Below are positions 4,947 to 5,475 of a stretch of DNA of 5,475 nucleotides, in pieces; positions within the stretch are counted from its first letter, which is position 1; each line of letters begins with the position of its first letter. Made by a program: the position numbers and the translations under genes. This stretch comes from Bacteroidota bacterium. GTDB taxonomy: Bacteria; Bacteroidota; Bacteroidia; Chitinophagales; Chitinophagaceae. The stretch spans positions 3,489,079 through 3,494,553 of the forward strand of contig CP058707.1 in the NCBI GenBank assembly GCA_013414745.1. The letters are read 5' to 3'. The notes under the pieces were generated by a model, which was not told the origin of the DNA, did no database searches, and worked only from the letters and a program-made list of their open reading frames with translations.

Positions 4947-5094
4947 GCTAACTGCTTAGCCGGTAACGGGCCTTGGCTTTGCGTTCGGTGTGGAATAGAA
5001 AGCACTAAAGTTAAAATTTTGTATAAAAGCTAATAGAAAGTATGGATGTTGAGCCTAGTACAAAAGCCACACTGACGCAAAACCAATGTTAGGC
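4947..5094 (-). repeat. attC-like long palindrome A, overlapping the stop of the 117-residue gene
   Basis: Arms 4973..4993 and 5067..5086 pair over 19 positions, with one bulged T (4984), one C/A mismatch (4977/5082) and one G-U pair. The AT-rich loop is 73 bases. A single bulged base in the stem is a known feature of integron attC hairpins. In minus-strand order the element opens with GCCTAAC (fits RYYYAAC), continues ATTGGTTTTGCG, and closes with GCCCGTTACCGGC and then GTTAGCG. The TAA of GCCTAAC (5091..5089) is the stop codon of the adjoining gene. IS copy 2 abuts the far end. Confidence 0.65.
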
Positions 5095-5442
5095 GTAGTT
5101 TTTATTTCGTTCGTAATTTTGGTCAAATTTCTCGGCAAGTTTCATATATTTTTCTATCCAATTATTCATCATGGAATGTTCTTGAAAAGTAGAAGTCGGA
5201 AGAAAATGTAGATATACATCTGAAATTGCTTTTATATCTTGTTGTTCAAGTCGTAAAATTATTGAATTGATTTCTGAGTTTAATTCTTCGGCATTTTCAT
5301 AAGAAGTCCAAAGAAATTCAGAGTCTTCGGTAATGTTTTCTTTTATAGATTCCAATATTTTAATTGTACTAATTATGTCTGCCTTTATTAAGTCAGGGTT
5401 GTTTTTATTTGGATTTTCTTTCTTAAATATATTCCAACTCAT
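5089..5442 (-). CDS. Hypothetical protein, 117 residues, cassette-like gene
   Basis: This is an intact frame from ATG at 5442 to TAA at 5089..5091. I do not recognise the family with certainty. The protein has no signal peptide and no membrane segment. It is lysine- and asparagine-rich at the start (MSWNIFKKENPNK), probably helical in the middle (IISTIKILESIKENI, SEINSIILRLEQQDIKAISD), then has a motif-like segment (YLHFLPTSTFQEHSMMNNW) and a helical end (IEKYMKLAEKFDQNYERNK). A small soluble cytoplasmic protein is the safest description. The leader is AT-rich with no clear ribosome site, as in other Bacteroidota. The stop codon forms part of palindrome A, the arrangement expected for a compact gene cassette. 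It is the only non-IS gene in the window that is complete and unbroken. Confidence 0.8.
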   Translation of the reverse strand: MSWNIFKKENPNKNNPDLIKADIISTIKILESIKENITEDSEFLWTSYENAEELNSEINSIILRLEQQDIKAISDVYLHFLPTSTFQEHSMMNNWIEKYMKLAEKFDQNYERNKNYA

Positions 5443-5475
5443 AATGTAAATTCAATTTTTCTTGGTTCTCAAATT

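Overview
The window looks like a stretch of accessory DNA from a low-GC member of the Bacteroidota. The evidence is the AT-rich base composition, coding sequences without clear Shine-Dalgarno sites, and the style of the IS3-family element and the DUF1016 nuclease. Every gene that can be supported lies on the minus strand, so biological reading order runs from the right end of the window to the left.

Layout, right to left: an intact 117-residue gene of unknown function (5442..5089) whose stop codon lies inside a long imperfect palindrome (4947..5094); an IS3-family insertion sequence, copy 2 (4945..3467); a DUF1016/YhcG-type PD-(D/E)XK nuclease gene (3395..2376), readable from start to stop but broken by about nine small indels, its restored stop again inside a palindrome (2256..2383); about 530 bases without a recognisable gene (1725..2255) holding three further GC-rich inverted repeats; a third palindrome (1592..1724); IS copy 1 (1579..101), same orientation; and the first 26 codons of a probable CPBP/CAAX-type membrane protease running off the left edge (78..1).

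The three palindromes share a design. Each has arms of about 20 bases around an AT-rich loop of 66-73 bases, an AACA..GG box at the gene-side end and a CGTT box at the far end. With 'gene, then palindrome' units all in one direction and stop codons within the first box, this resembles an array of integron-like gene cassettes with attC-like sites and no integrase in view. The boxes only partly match the classical attC consensus, so this is a hypothesis. Both IS copies lie 12-13 bases beyond the CGTT box of a palindrome, between the palindrome and the next gene, in the same orientation.

The two IS copies are each 1479 bp and differ by about nine indels, nearly all in homopolymer runs, and only about two substitutions. 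The DUF1016 gene shows the same kind of indel. Part of the apparent gene decay may therefore be sequencing error, and this should be settled before calling anything a pseudogene.
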